Below, one piece after another: positions 28,725 through 39,701 of a DNA stretch of 64,000 bases. Location of the stretch: the NCBI RefSeq assembly GCF_014650895.1, contig NZ_BMVV01000003.1, positions 496,001 through 560,000 of the forward strand. The letters run 5' to 3'. A program made the translations under genes and the position numbers. Origin of the DNA: Streptomyces omiyaensis. GTDB lineage: Bacteria; Actinomycetota; Actinomycetes; Streptomycetales; Streptomycetaceae. Each line of letters begins with the position of its first letter. Position 1 is the stretch's first letter. Under the pieces are notes generated by a model. The model saw nothing but the letters and a program-made list of their open reading frames with translations. It had not been told where the DNA came from and ran no database searches.

Positions 28725-28753
28725 TTTCTCGCGGACGGGGCCGCCCGGATAAT
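28725..28753 (+). promoter_or_regulatory. Candidate proS promoter
   Basis: TTTCTC (28725-28730), 17-bp spacer, GATAAT (28748-28753). The -10 is good, the -35 weak. It gives a ~70-nt leader containing the repeated palindrome at 28766-28810. Confidence 0.35.
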
Positions 28754-28765
28754 CTCGGGGCCATC

Positions 28766-28810
28766 AGCTCCCCCAAGCTCTCGGCCCCGTTCGAGCAGGG
28801 GGACCCCCAT
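28766..28810 (+). repeat. Streptomyces intergenic palindromic repeat in the proS leader
   Basis: The 45-bp stretch from AGCTCCCCCAAGCTC to GAGCAGGGGGACCCCCAT is a form of an interspersed palindrome I recognise from many Streptomyces intergenic regions. CCCCC-AA-GCTC pairs with GAGC-A-GGGGG around a short CG-rich loop. It lies between the candidate proS promoter and its AGGAG ribosome-binding site (28817-28821). Confidence 0.55.
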
Positions 28811-28831
28811 CCCCGCAGGAGTACGAGAACC

Positions 28832-30532
28832 ATGGCCAACGCACCGGTCCAGCGCATGTCCCAGTTGATGGCGAAGACGCTGCGCGACGACCCGGCGGAC
28901 GCCGAGGTCCTCTCCCACAAGCTCCTCGTCCGCGCCGGCTACGTCCGCCGCACCGCCGCCGGCATCTGGAGCTGGTTGCCGCTGGGCAAGAAGGTGCTCG
29001 CCAACGTCGAGCGGATCGTCCGCGAGGAGATGGACGCCGTCGGCGCCCAGGAGGTCTCCCTCCCGGCCCTGCTGCCCCGCGAGCCCTACGAGGCCACCGG
29101 CCGCTGGAGCGAGTACGGCGCCGAGCTCTTCCGCCTCCAGGACCGCAAGGGCGGCGACTACCTCCTCGGCCCCACCCACGAGGAGATCTTCACCCTCCTG
29201 GTGAAGGACCAGTGCTCGTCCTACAAGGACCTGCCGGTGATCCTCTACCAGATCCAGACCAAGTTCCGCGACGAGGCCCGCCCCCGCGCCGGCATCCTGC
29301 GCGGCCGCGAGTTCCTCATGAAGGACTCCTACTCCTTCGACACCGAGGACGAGGGCCTGGCCCTGTCCTACGGCGTGCACCGCAAGGCCTACCAGCGGAT
29401 CTTCGAGCGCCTCGGCCTCGACTACCGCATCTGCGCGGCCACCGCCGGCGCCATGGGCGGCTCCAAGTCCGAGGAGTTCCTCGCCCCGGCCGAGGCCGGC
29501 GAGGACACCTTCGCCGACTGCCCGAACTGCGACTTCGCCGCCAACACCGAGGCCGTGTACCAGGAGGTCAAGGCCGTCGACGGCTCCGCGGTCGCGGCCC
29601 TGGAGACCATCCCCACGCCCGACACCCCCACCATCGAGACCCTCGCCGCCCACCTCGGCGTCCCGGCCTCCGCCACCCTCAAGAACCTCCTGGTGAAGGT
29701 CGACGGCGAGATCGTCGCCGTCGGCGTCCCCGGCGACCGCGAGGTCGACATGGACAAGGTCGAGGCGCACTTCGCCCCGGCCGCCGTCGAGCTGGTCACC
29801 GAGACCGACTTCGCCGCCCGCCCCGACCTGGTCCGCGGCTACGTCGGCCCCCAGGGCCTGGAGAAGGTCCGCTACGTCGCCGACCCGCGCGTCGCCCCCG
29901 GCACCGACTGGATCACCGGCGCCAACGAGGAGGGCATGCACGCGAAGAACGTCGTCGCGGGCCGCGACTTCGAGGTCGAGGAGTACGTCGACGTCGTCGT
30001 CGTCCAGGAGGGCGACCCGTGCCCCGCGTGCGGCACCGGCCTCAAGCTGGACCGCGCGATCGAGATCGGCCACATCTTCCAGCTCGGCCGCAAGTACGCG
30101 GACGCCCTGAAGCTCGACGTCCTCGGCCAGAACGGCAAGCCGGTCCGCGTCACCATGGGCTCCTACGGCATCGGCGTCTCGCGCGCCGTCGCCGCGCTCG
30201 CCGAGCAGACCGCCGACGACAAGGGCCTGTGCTGGCCGGCCGAGGTCGCGCCCGCCGACGTCCACGTCGTCGCCGCCGGCAAGGCCCTCCAGACCGAACT
30301 GGCCCTGGAGGTCTCCGACAAGCTGTCCGCCGCGGGCCTGCGGGTCCTCGTCGACGACCGCGCGGGCGTCTCCCCGGGCGTCAAGTTCACCGACGCGGAG
30401 CTCATCGGCGTCCCGAAGATCCTCGTCGCCGGCCGCCGCGCCGCCGAGGGCGTCGTGGAGCTGAAGGACCGCCGCACCGGCGAGCGCGAGGAGCTCACCG
30501 TCGAGGAGGCCCTCGCCGCGCTGACGGCCTGA
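28832..30532 (+). CDS. proS: Prolyl-tRNA synthetase
   Basis: Class II synthetase of 566 residues. Motif 1 region [24 protein letters not shown], motif 2 ([21 protein letters not shown]) and motif 3 ([17 protein letters not shown]) are intact. A bacterial-type insertion (about residues 225-400, with [26 protein letters not shown]) is the editing domain that hydrolyses Ala-tRNA(Pro). A CPACG segment (about residue 400) may bind zinc. The C-terminal anticodon-binding domain ends the protein. ATG 28832 follows AGGAG with 10-nt spacing. Confidence 0.96.
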   Translation: MANAPVQRMSQLMAKTLRDDPADAEVLSHKLLVRAGYVRRTAAGIWSWLPLGKKVLANVERIVREEMDAVGAQEVSLPALLPREPYEATGRWSEYGAELFRLQDRKGGDYLLGPTHEEIFTLLVKDQCSSYKDLPVILYQIQTKFRDEARPRAGILRGREFLMKDSYSFDTEDEGLALSYGVHRKAYQRIFERLGLDYRICAATAGAMGGSKSEEFLAPAEAGEDTFADCPNCDFAANTEAVYQEVKAVDGSAVAALETIPTPDTPTIETLAAHLGVPASATLKNLLVKVDGEIVAVGVPGDREVDMDKVEAHFAPAAVELVTETDFAARPDLVRGYVGPQGLEKVRYVADPRVAPGTDWITGANEEGMHAKNVVAGRDFEVEEYVDVVVVQEGDPCPACGTGLKLDRAIEIGHIFQLGRKYADALKLDVLGQNGKPVRVTMGSYGIGVSRAVAALAEQTADDKGLCWPAEVAPADVHVVAAGKALQTELALEVSDKLSAAGLRVLVDDRAGVSPGVKFTDAELIGVPKILVAGRRAAEGVVELKDRRTGEREELTVEEALAALTA

Positions 30533-30558
30533 CCGCCACCGGCCGTGTGACCGGCCGC

Positions 30559-30598
30559 GCCGACGCCGCCCCGCGCTCCCGCGCGGGGCGGCGTCGGC
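30559..30598. terminator. Bidirectional terminator between proS and the slipin gene
   Basis: A perfect 18-bp stem (30559-30576 with 30581-30598) and a TCCC loop sits between the convergent stops at 30532 and 30618 and can serve both. Confidence 0.85.
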
Positions 30599-30617
30599 GT
30601 CCTCCCGCGGCCCCGCG

Positions 30618-31484
30618 TCACCTCGACGGGTCGACCGAGGGGCCGGTGAGGTCCTCGATCGGCGGCAGCGGTTCCGGAGCGGGCGCGGGAGGGGCCTGCG
30701 GCACCGGTCCGGGCCGCGGCGCCTCCGGCGTGGCGCGCTCCAGGAAGCGCAGCAGCTCCACCGGGATCGGCAGGACCAGGGTCGAGTTCTTCTCGGCGGC
30801 CACCGCCATCACCGTCTGGAGCAGCCGCAGCTGGAGCGCCGCCGGGGCGTCGGCCATCTGGTGCGCCGCCTCGGTCAGCTTCTTCGACGCCTGGAGCTCC
30901 GCGTCCGCGTTGATCAGCCGGGCCCGCCGCTCCCGGTCCGCCTCGGCCTGCCGGGCCATCGACCGCTTCATGGTCTCGGGGAGCGACACGTCCTTGATCT
31001 CGACCCGGTCGATCTGCACGCCCCAGCCGATCGCGGGGGAGTCGAGCATCAGCTCCAGGCCCTGGTTGAGCTTCTCGCGGTTGGACAGCAGGTCGTCGAG
31101 GTCGCTCTTGCCGATGATCGACCGCAGCGAGGTCTGCGCCATCTGCGAGACCGCGAACTTGTAGTCCTCGACCCGCACCAGCGCCTCCGCCGCGTCCACC
31201 ACCCGGAAGTAGACGACGGCGTCGACCCGGACCGTCACGTTGTCCCGGGTGATGCCCTCCTGCGCGGGCACCGGCATCGTGACGATCTGCATGTTCACCT
31301 TGTGGAGCCGGTCGACCGCGGGAAGGATCATGGTGAAGCCGGGCGGCCGCACCTCGCCCCGCAGCCGGCCGAAGCGGAAGACGACGCCCCGCTCGTACTG
31401 CTTCACCACGCGCGCCGCCGCGCCCACGTAGACCGCGGTCGCCGCCGCCGCCCCCGCGACGGCCAGGAGGAGTTCTTCGATCAT
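30618..31484 (-). CDS. Slipin / SPFH (band 7) membrane protein
   Basis: 288 residues. One N-terminal membrane helix (MIEELLLAVAGAAAATAVYVGA) precedes the SPFH domain starting VKQYERGVVFRFGRLRG, with VDAVVYFRVVDAAEALVRVEDY and the coiled-coil SMARQAEADRERRARLINADAE, as in stomatin-type slipins. Family members form oligomers in ordered membrane regions. The final 40 residues are Pro-rich. ATG 31484 is favoured by the AGGGGG element 5 nt away; GTG 31487 is adjacent. No NfeD partner gene is seen next to it. Confidence 0.88.
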   Translation of the reverse strand: MIEELLLAVAGAAAATAVYVGAAARVVKQYERGVVFRFGRLRGEVRPPGFTMILPAVDRLHKVNMQIVTMPVPAQEGITRDNVTVRVDAVVYFRVVDAAEALVRVEDYKFAVSQMAQTSLRSIIGKSDLDDLLSNREKLNQGLELMLDSPAIGWGVQIDRVEIKDVSLPETMKRSMARQAEADRERRARLINADAELQASKKLTEAAHQMADAPAALQLRLLQTVMAVAAEKNSTLVLPIPVELLRFLERATPEAPRPGPVPQAPPAPAPEPLPPIEDLTGPSVDPSR

Positions 31485-31541
31485 CACGGCCCCCTGAGGA
31501 AGGGATACAAAAAGGGTATTCCCCTCAGAAGGGCCGCGGAC

Positions 31542-32441
31542 TCACAGCCAGCTCGCGAACTCCAGCAGCCACTCGGCCTCCTGCCGCCGTCCGCCGGTCA
31601 GCGCCCGGGTGCCGGACTCGACGGTCCGGAAGAGCGTCCAGCCGCGCAGCCGCTCCCGGTCGACGTCGAGCGAGTCCGCCAGCCGGTTGACCCGCCGCCG
31701 GGCCGCCGGAGCGCCGGCCGAGGAGGCGACCAGGTCCTCGACCCGTTCCCGCACCAGCCGCGCGAGGTCGTAGGCGCGCTCGCCGACCAGCGGGTCGGGC
31801 CCGACGGCCAGCCAGGGCGCACGGTCGCCGCCGAGCACCTTGCCCTGCCGGAAGTCGCCGTGCAGCAGCAGCTCCTCGGCGGGCCCGGCGAGGAGCTCCT
31901 CGCGGGCGGCGAGCGCGGCCGCGGTCAGCTCCCCGGCGACGGCGTCGGCCCGGTAGTACCCCATGGCGGACGCCTGGCGGGCGGTGCGCTCCGTCACGGT
32001 CTCGAAGGCGTGTCCGGCGGGCGGCTCCACCCACAGCTTGCGCACGGTCCCGGCGGCCTCCAGGAGGGCCTTGGCCTCGGGCAGCGAGCGCAGGGACACC
32101 TCGGGGTGCAGCCGCTCCAGGACGAGGGAGTCCCCGGGGGCCTCGGCGAGCAGCCGGACGGCGCCCCAGCCGTTCCAGTGGGCGAGCGCGTCCCGCTCCC
32201 GGTCCGGGCGGGTGAAGGGCGGCGCGATCTTCAGCGCGGCGGGCTCGCCGCCGGCGTCGCGGACGAGCAGGACGAGGCTGTCGCGTCCGCCGGGGGCCAC
32301 CATCCGCTCGACGGTCAGTCCGGCCTCGCGGGGCACCCGCTCGGCGAGGCCGGGCAGCCGCCCGAGCCAGTCGGCCGCGTCGGCGTCGCCGTATCTCTCG
32401 GGGAGCGCCGTCACCAGTCGCCGGGGCGGTTCGAAACCCAT
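31542..32441 (-). CDS. Aminoglycoside/hydroxyurea kinase-like protein, probably catalytically inactive
   Basis: 299 residues resembling the APH(6)/hydroxyurea phosphotransferase family (DSLVLLVRDAGGEPAALKIAPP, LVLERLHPEVSL, LLLHGDFRQGK, WLAVGPDPLVGERAYDLARL). The catalytic Asp196 of HGD is present, but the metal-binding Asn of HGDxxxxN is Lys201 and the Asp of the usual WLAIDP segment is Gly214. Both magnesium ligands are therefore lost and phosphotransfer looks unlikely. Active resistance kinases keep both residues. The gene is followed by nothing on its strand until the slipin; 55 nt separate it from the upstream ferritin-like gene. Confidence 0.8.
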   Translation of the reverse strand: MGFEPPRRLVTALPERYGDADAADWLGRLPGLAERVPREAGLTVERMVAPGGRDSLVLLVRDAGGEPAALKIAPPFTRPDRERDALAHWNGWGAVRLLAEAPGDSLVLERLHPEVSLRSLPEAKALLEAAGTVRKLWVEPPAGHAFETVTERTARQASAMGYYRADAVAGELTAAALAAREELLAGPAEELLLHGDFRQGKVLGGDRAPWLAVGPDPLVGERAYDLARLVRERVEDLVASSAGAPAARRRVNRLADSLDVDRERLRGWTLFRTVESGTRALTGGRRQEAEWLLEFASWL

Positions 32442-32496
32442 GCGTGCGTCGTTCCTTCTGCTGGGGCGGGGCGATCAGGGCTGGTGGGGGCCGGAC

Positions 32497-32913
32497 TCAC
32501 ACCCGCTCGGCGAGCCCAGGAAAGGTTACGTCGCTGCCGCGCCACCGCACCGCACGGACCGCCGCCTCCCGGAGCGCGGCGGCGGCCTCGCGGCGCAGGG
32601 TGCCGTCCGAGGCCCGCACCAGGTCGGAGTAGACCCCGGCCACCCGGTCCTCCAGGACGGCCGCCAGCCGGACCGCGCCGGCCGGGTCGGCCACCCGGAA
32701 GGGGAGCTCGTACGCGGCGGCCGCGACGGCCGGCGTGCCGCCGAGGTCGCGGACGGTGCGGCGCAGCGCGTCCCGGCGGGCGCGGTGGGCCTCGTACCCG
32801 GCGGTCGCCTCGGCCCGGCGGTCCTCGGCGACCCGGCCGCCGACGACTCCGTAGCCGTACACCGCCGCGTGCTCGGCGGCGAGCGCGGCCTGGGCGGCCG
32901 GGAGTGCGCTCAT
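32497..32913 (-). CDS. DUF4439 ferritin-like domain protein
   Basis: 138 residues, all-helical, matching the DUF4439 ferritin-like pattern: LAAEHAAVYGYGVVGGRV in helix 1 and the YEAHRARRDALRRTVRDLGG helix. Glu and His residues of a di-metal site are partly present (EHAAVYGY, YEAHRAR). Role unknown. Its ATG overlaps the stop of the upstream lipoprotein gene (ATGA), so the two products are probably made together. Confidence 0.82.
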   Translation of the reverse strand: MSALPAAQAALAAEHAAVYGYGVVGGRVAEDRRAEATAGYEAHRARRDALRRTVRDLGGTPAVAAAAYELPFRVADPAGAVRLAAVLEDRVAGVYSDLVRASDGTLRREAAAALREAAVRAVRWRGSDVTFPGLAERV

Positions 32914-33494
32914 GCGGCGGCTCCTTCGGTGAGCAGGTAGGCGTGGGCGGCGCCGGCGGCGGCCACGGAGGCGAGCAGCCGGGCGTACTCGGGAGGGGCC
33001 GCGAGCAGCTCGGCGGTGTGGGCGTCGGAGGCGGTCCTGGCGGCGTCGGCCAGGGCCCGCAGCGCGGCCTTCGGGTCGGCGGGGACGGGGGCCGGGGTGC
33101 CCGGGGCGGTGGACGCGGCCGCGGTGCCGGTGGCGGGGGAGGCCGTCGCCGCGGTGCCGGAGCCGGTGGCGGGGGAGGCCGTCGCCCGGTCGGCCTCGCC
33201 GAGCGCGCGCGCGTGGGCCGCTGCGGAGCTCCGCAGGGGGGCCACCCGCGCGCGGAGCGCGGGATGGGCGGCGAGGGTGGCGTCGTAACGTTCCAGCAGG
33301 GTCCGCGAGGCGGTCACCGCGCGGCGGCGGAGAGCCGCCTGGGCACGGGCCACCCGTTCGGCCTCTCGGGCCGCCGCCTCCTCCGCGGCGCTCGGGCGGC
33401 GCGGGCCCCCGGCGTCGGAGGTGCAGCCCGTCAGGGCCGCCGCGGCGGCCGAGGCCCCCGCCACGAGCACGGCGCGTCTGCCCGTCGTCGTCAC
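32910..33494 (-). CDS. Lipoprotein coupled to the DUF4439 protein
   Basis: 194 residues from GTG 33494, which follows AGGGAGAG. The signal (TTTGRRAVLVAGASAAAAALTGC) has a paired arginine and a lipobox LTGC, so Tat- or Sec-dependent lipid anchoring is likely. The mature part is Ala-rich and helical, with an Ala/Thr/Ser/Pro insert encoded by direct repeats (33121-33186). No enzyme motif is seen. Coupling to a ferritin-like protein hints at a membrane-attached partner for it. Confidence 0.75.
   Translation of the reverse strand: MTTTGRRAVLVAGASAAAAALTGCTSDAGGPRRPSAAEEAAAREAERVARAQAALRRRAVTASRTLLERYDATLAAHPALRARVAPLRSSAAAHARALGEADRATASPATGSGTAATASPATGTAAASTAPGTPAPVPADPKAALRALADAARTASDAHTAELLAAPPEYARLLASVAAAGAAHAYLLTEGAAA
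33121..33186 (-). repeat. Imperfect direct repeat in the lipoprotein gene
   Basis: A 30-nt unit (33121-33150) is repeated at 33151-33186 with a 6-nt insertion (adding GGAGCC). It encodes Ala/Thr/Ser/Pro repeats such as ATASPATG in the lipoprotein linker. Confidence 0.7.
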
Positions 33495-33605
33495 GCTCTC
33501 TCCCTCAGCATTCCGGACCCCTCCCGGCCGCCCGTCGAAGATCACCGCAGGCGAGCGTACCCGCGGGCGCCCCCGTGGTGGACGGCAACACCCTCCGGGA
33601 CCGGA

Positions 33606-33611
33606 TACCCT
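33606..33611 (+). promoter_or_regulatory. Candidate -10 box of the rimP-nusA operon
   Basis: TACCCT fits TANNNT and lies 75 bp before the rimP start in the 190-bp divergent gap with the lipoprotein gene. No clear -35 is seen. Three AGCGAC copies follow between 33627 and 33650. Confidence 0.3.
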
Positions 33612-33685
33612 TGATCCGACACGCAGCGACAAGCAGCGACGAGCGACGTACCCACAACAGCACACGCGGCCGAGGAGTCACCCGG

Positions 33686-34183
33686 ATGAGCACCACCCAG
33701 AGCGACAGGCTGCGCGGACTCATTGAGCCGCTCGTCCACGCGGAGGACCTGGATCTGGAAGAGATCGAGGTGTCCCGGGCCGGCCGCCGCGGACTGCTGA
33801 GGATCGTCGTCGACTCGGACGAGGGCGTCGAGCTGGACACCTGTGCCGAGCTGAGCCGCGCGATCTCCGCGAAGCTGGACGAGACCGACGCCATGGGCGA
33901 CGGCGAGTACGTCCTGGAGGTCAGCTCCCCGGGTGCCGACCGTCCGCTCTCCGAGCACCGCCACTACGTGCGGGCCACCGGCCGGCTGGTGAAGCTCCAG
34001 CTGGCCGAGGGCGGGGACCTGGTCACCCGCATCCTGGCCGTGGACGAGGACGGCCTCGACACCGAGGTCCCGGGCGTGAAGGGCCGCAAGGCCACCGCCC
34101 GCCGCGTGGAGTTCGCCGAGATCGCCAAGGCGCGTGTCGAGATCGAGTTCAACCGCAAGGACAAGAAGGAAGAGGAGGCGTAG
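33686..34183 (+). CDS. rimP: Ribosome maturation factor RimP
   Basis: 165 residues. [53 protein letters not shown] N-domain and the [14 protein letters not shown] signature are clear. It assists 30S maturation. ATG 33686 follows GAGGAG (33672-33677). The C-terminus is a charged Lys/Glu tail. nusA starts 2 nt after the stop, the conserved rimP-nusA-ylxR-infB order. Confidence 0.94.
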   Translation: MSTTQSDRLRGLIEPLVHAEDLDLEEIEVSRAGRRGLLRIVVDSDEGVELDTCAELSRAISAKLDETDAMGDGEYVLEVSSPGADRPLSEHRHYVRATGRLVKLQLAEGGDLVTRILAVDEDGLDTEVPGVKGRKATARRVEFAEIAKARVEIEFNRKDKKEEEA

Positions 34184-34185
34184 CC

Positions 34186-35181
34186 GTGGACATCGACGTG
34201 AAGCTCCTGAAGGGCTTGGCACAGGAGAAGGACATCTCCTTCGGGATGCTGGTCGAGGCGATCGAGTCGGCCCTCCTCATCGCCTACCACCGCACTCCGT
34301 CCGCCCGCCGCCACGCGCGCGTGGAGCTGGACCGGCACACCGGTCACGTGACGGTGTGGGCCGAGGAGGACCCGGCCGACCTGGAGGAGGGGCAGGAGCC
34401 CAAGGAGTTCGACGACACCCCGTCGGACTTCGGCCGCATCGCGGCGAGCACCGCCCGCCAGGTCATCCAGCAGCGGCTGCGCGACGCCGAGAACGACGTG
34501 ACCTTCGGCGAGTACGCCCGCCGCGAGGGCGATGTCGTCGCCGGCGTGGTGCAGCAGGGCAAGGACCCGAAGAACGTCCTCGTCAAGCTGGACGACAAGC
34601 TGGAGGCCATCCTTCCGGTGCAGGAGCAGGTGCCGGGCGAGGACTACACGCACGGTCTGCGGCTGCGCACGTACGTCGTGCGCGTGGCCAAGGGCGTCCG
34701 CGGCCCGTCCGTCACCCTCTCGCGCACCCACCCCAACCTGGTGAAGAAGCTCTTCGCCCTGGAGGTGCCGGAGATCGCCGACGGTTCGGTCGAGATCGCG
34801 GCGATCGCCCGTGAGGCCGGTCACCGCACCAAGATCGCGGTCCGTTCCACCCGTTCGGGCCTGAACGCCAAGGGCGCCTGCATCGGCCCCATGGGCAGCC
34901 GGGTCCGGAACGTGATGGCGGAGCTGCTGGGCGAGAAGATCGACATCGTCGACTGGTCGGACGACCCGGCCGAGATGGTGGCGAACGCGCTCTCCCCGGC
35001 CCGTGTCTCCAAGGTCGAGGTCGTCGACGCCGCCGCCCGGTCCGCCCGGGTGACGGTCCCCGACTACCAGCTCTCCCTGGCCATCGGCAAGGAGGGGCAG
35101 AACGCCCGCCTGGCCGCCCGCCTCACCGGCTGGCGGATCGACATCCGGCCGGACACCGAGGTCGTGGCCGAGGAGGGCTGA
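34186..35181 (+). CDS. nusA: Transcription elongation/termination factor NusA
   Basis: 331 residues, the compact actinobacterial form without the C-terminal acidic repeats of E. coli NusA. N-terminal RNA-polymerase-binding domain (1-105), S1 domain (about 110-180, [31 protein letters not shown] region) and two KH domains (about 205-331; [21 protein letters not shown] and [23 protein letters not shown]). Start GTG 34186. Confidence 0.95.
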   Translation: MDIDVKLLKGLAQEKDISFGMLVEAIESALLIAYHRTPSARRHARVELDRHTGHVTVWAEEDPADLEEGQEPKEFDDTPSDFGRIAASTARQVIQQRLRDAENDVTFGEYARREGDVVAGVVQQGKDPKNVLVKLDDKLEAILPVQEQVPGEDYTHGLRLRTYVVRVAKGVRGPSVTLSRTHPNLVKKLFALEVPEIADGSVEIAAIAREAGHRTKIAVRSTRSGLNAKGACIGPMGSRVRNVMAELLGEKIDIVDWSDDPAEMVANALSPARVSKVEVVDAAARSARVTVPDYQLSLAIGKEGQNARLAARLTGWRIDIRPDTEVVAEEG

Positions 35182-35187
35182 GCGGCC

Positions 35188-35212
35188 CGGCCGCAAGCCG
35201 GAGATCGTTTTT
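35188..35212 (+). terminator. Weak terminator-like element after nusA
   Basis: CCGGC and GCCGG around CGCAA (35187-35201), then a TTTTT run at 35208-35212, an unusual T-tract for this genome. A second run of five Ts follows at 35230-35234. It may attenuate between nusA and ylxR. Confidence 0.35.
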
Positions 35213-35265
35213 GGCCAACAGCTGTTCGATTTTTGCCCCAAACGGGTGAGGTCGGTACGGGGAGG

Positions 35266-35276
35266 TAGACTTAATC
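35266..35276 (+). promoter_or_regulatory. -10-like box directly before ylxR
   Basis: TAGACT (35266-35271) ends 5 nt before the GTG 35277. It overlaps a GGGGAGG Shine-Dalgarno, so the gene could be read both from the operon and from an internal, leaderless promoter. Confidence 0.3.
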
Positions 35277-35567
35277 GTGTCTGGCCGGACGCATGCCCGC
35301 GCGTGCCCCGAGCGAACCTGTGTGGGATGCCGGGAGCGAGCGGCCAAGAGCGATCTGCTGCGGATCGTGATGATCAAGGACGAGCTCGTCCCCGATGATC
35401 GCGGTACGCTGCCCGGCCGGGGTGCGTACGTGCACCCCGCCTTGCACTGTCTCGACCTGGCGGTCCGCCGCCGGGCGTTCCCGAGGGCCTTCAAGACCCC
35501 CGGGCCGCTCGACGCGGTGGTTCTCCGGGAGCACGTCGAGCAGGCCGCGCAGGCGGCACCGCAGTGA
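35277..35567 (+). CDS. ylxR: YlxR family RNA-binding protein (DUF448)
   Basis: 96 residues from GTG 35277. The family signature ERTCVGCRERAAKSDLLRIV and GRGAYVHPALHCLDLAVRRRAF are present. In other bacteria YlxR binds RNA and modulates RNase P and transcription of translation genes. It sits in its usual place between nusA and infB. Confidence 0.9.
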   Translation: MSGRTHARACPERTCVGCRERAAKSDLLRIVMIKDELVPDDRGTLPGRGAYVHPALHCLDLAVRRRAFPRAFKTPGPLDAVVLREHVEQAAQAAPQ

Positions 35568-35635
35568 ACAGGAAGTACGGCACGGAACACCGTGCGGTCA
35601 GGTACCTCGCGAGTCGGAAGTAGGTCGAGATTGCG

Positions 35636-35678
35636 ATGAGCACTCGATGAGTACGCGATGAGTACGCCCATGAAGTAG
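35636..35678 (+). promoter_or_regulatory. Chain of three ATGA-coupled minimal ORFs in the infB leader
   Basis: Three tandem 11-bp units (ATGAGCACTCG, ATGAGTACGCG, ATGAGTACGCC at 35636, 35647, 35658) create ORFs M-S-T-R-stop (35636-35650), M-S-T-R-stop (35647-35661) and M-S-T-P-M-K-stop (35658-35678). Each stop overlaps the next ATG as ATGA. They lie 40 bp before the infB start and could act as a leader translated by reinitiation. Confidence 0.5.
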
Positions 35679-35682
35679 CGAC

Positions 35683-35703
35683 GGTCCGGCGGTAATCCGG
35701 ACC
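35683..35703 (+). promoter_or_regulatory. Hairpin abutting the infB ribosome-binding site
   Basis: GGTCCGG (35683-35689) and CCGGACC (35697-35703) form a perfect 7-bp stem with loop CGGTAAT. The AAAGGAG Shine-Dalgarno starts 4 nt after it. Confidence 0.55.
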
Positions 35704-35717
35704 TATAAAGGAGCGAA

Positions 35718-38795
<3,078 letters not shown>

Positions 38796-38808
38796 CACGC
38801 GGTGAAGT

Positions 38809-38852
38809 GCCGGGGCCGGTCGGCGGAGGTAATTCCGTCGATCGGCCCCGGC
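38809..38852 (+). terminator. Terminator after infB
   Basis: GCCGGGGCCGGTCG (38809-38822) pairs with 38839-38852 over 14 positions (one wobble), and an inner CGGA/TCCG stem continues it. It starts 13 bp after the infB stop and separates infB from the DUF503-rbfA-truB group. Confidence 0.8.
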
Positions 38853-38939
38853 CGTTCCGTGTACGGTTTCGGTGTTCCCGCCCCCGCCCCTGGGTCGGCG
38901 GGGCCACTGACCCCGAACCGGCGGGACATCCGGACACAC

Positions 38940-39233
38940 ATGTATGTGGGGACCCTGTCCTTCGACCTGCTCCTCGGCGACGTCCACTCGCTCAAGGAGA
39001 AACGCTCCCTCGTGAAGCCGATCATCGCCGAGCTGCAACGGAAGTTCTCGGTGAGCGTGGCGGAGGTGAGCGGCCAGAACCTCCACCGGCGGGCCGAGAT
39101 CGGCGTCGCGATGGTGTCGGGGGACCTCGGACACCTCAACGGCGTCCTCGACCGATGCGAGCGGCTGGTGGCCGCCCGGCCCGAGGTGGAGCTGCTGTCG
39201 GTGCGCCGCAGGCTCCACACTGATGAAGACTGA
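38940..39233 (+). CDS. DUF503 (YlxP-like) protein
   Basis: 97 residues from ATG 38940. It matches DUF503: MYVGTLSFDLLLGDVHSLKEKRSLVKPII and VSVAEVSGQNLHRRAEIGVAMVSGD. YlxP homologues co-occur with infB and rbfA in many bacteria and are linked to ribosome biogenesis; the exact function is unknown. A 27-nt gap leads to rbfA. Confidence 0.88.
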   Translation: MYVGTLSFDLLLGDVHSLKEKRSLVKPIIAELQRKFSVSVAEVSGQNLHRRAEIGVAMVSGDLGHLNGVLDRCERLVAARPEVELLSVRRRLHTDED

Positions 39234-39260
39234 ACGCAAGGCAAAGAAGGAGACGGACCA

Positions 39261-39701
39261 GTGGCCGACAACGCGCGGGCGAAGAAGCTGGCGGACCTCA
39301 TCCGGGAGGTGGTCGCCGAGAAGCTGCAGCGCGGCATCAAGGATCCGCGCCTGGGTACGCACGTGACGATCACGGACACCCGTGTCACCGGTGACCTGCG
39401 GGAGGCCACGGTCTTCTACACGGTCTACGGCGACGACGAGGACCGGGCGAGCGCCGCGGCCGGCCTGGAGAGCGCCAAGGGCATCCTCCGTTCGGCCGTG
39501 GGCCGGGCGGCGGGGACCAAGTTCACCCCCACCCTGGCCTTCGTGGCCGACGCCCTCCCGGAGAACGCCCGGACCATCGAGGACCTCCTCGACAAGGCGC
39601 GGGCCTCCGACGCCCAGGTGCGGCAGGCCTCCTCCGGCGCGACCTTCGCCGGCGAGGCCGACCCCTACAAGAAGCCGGGCGAGGACGAAGCCGCCGAATG
39701 A
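39261..39701 (+). CDS. rbfA: 30S ribosome-binding factor RbfA
   Basis: 146 residues from GTG 39261 (GGAGACGGACCA upstream). The KH-like core ADLIREVVAEKLQRGIKDPRLGTHVTITDTRVTGDLREATVFYTV-type sequence and the acidic tail are typical. It aids 16S rRNA 5'-end maturation. Its stop overlaps truB (ATGA at 39698). Confidence 0.94.
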   Translation: MADNARAKKLADLIREVVAEKLQRGIKDPRLGTHVTITDTRVTGDLREATVFYTVYGDDEDRASAAAGLESAKGILRSAVGRAAGTKFTPTLAFVADALPENARTIEDLLDKARASDAQVRQASSGATFAGEADPYKKPGEDEAAE

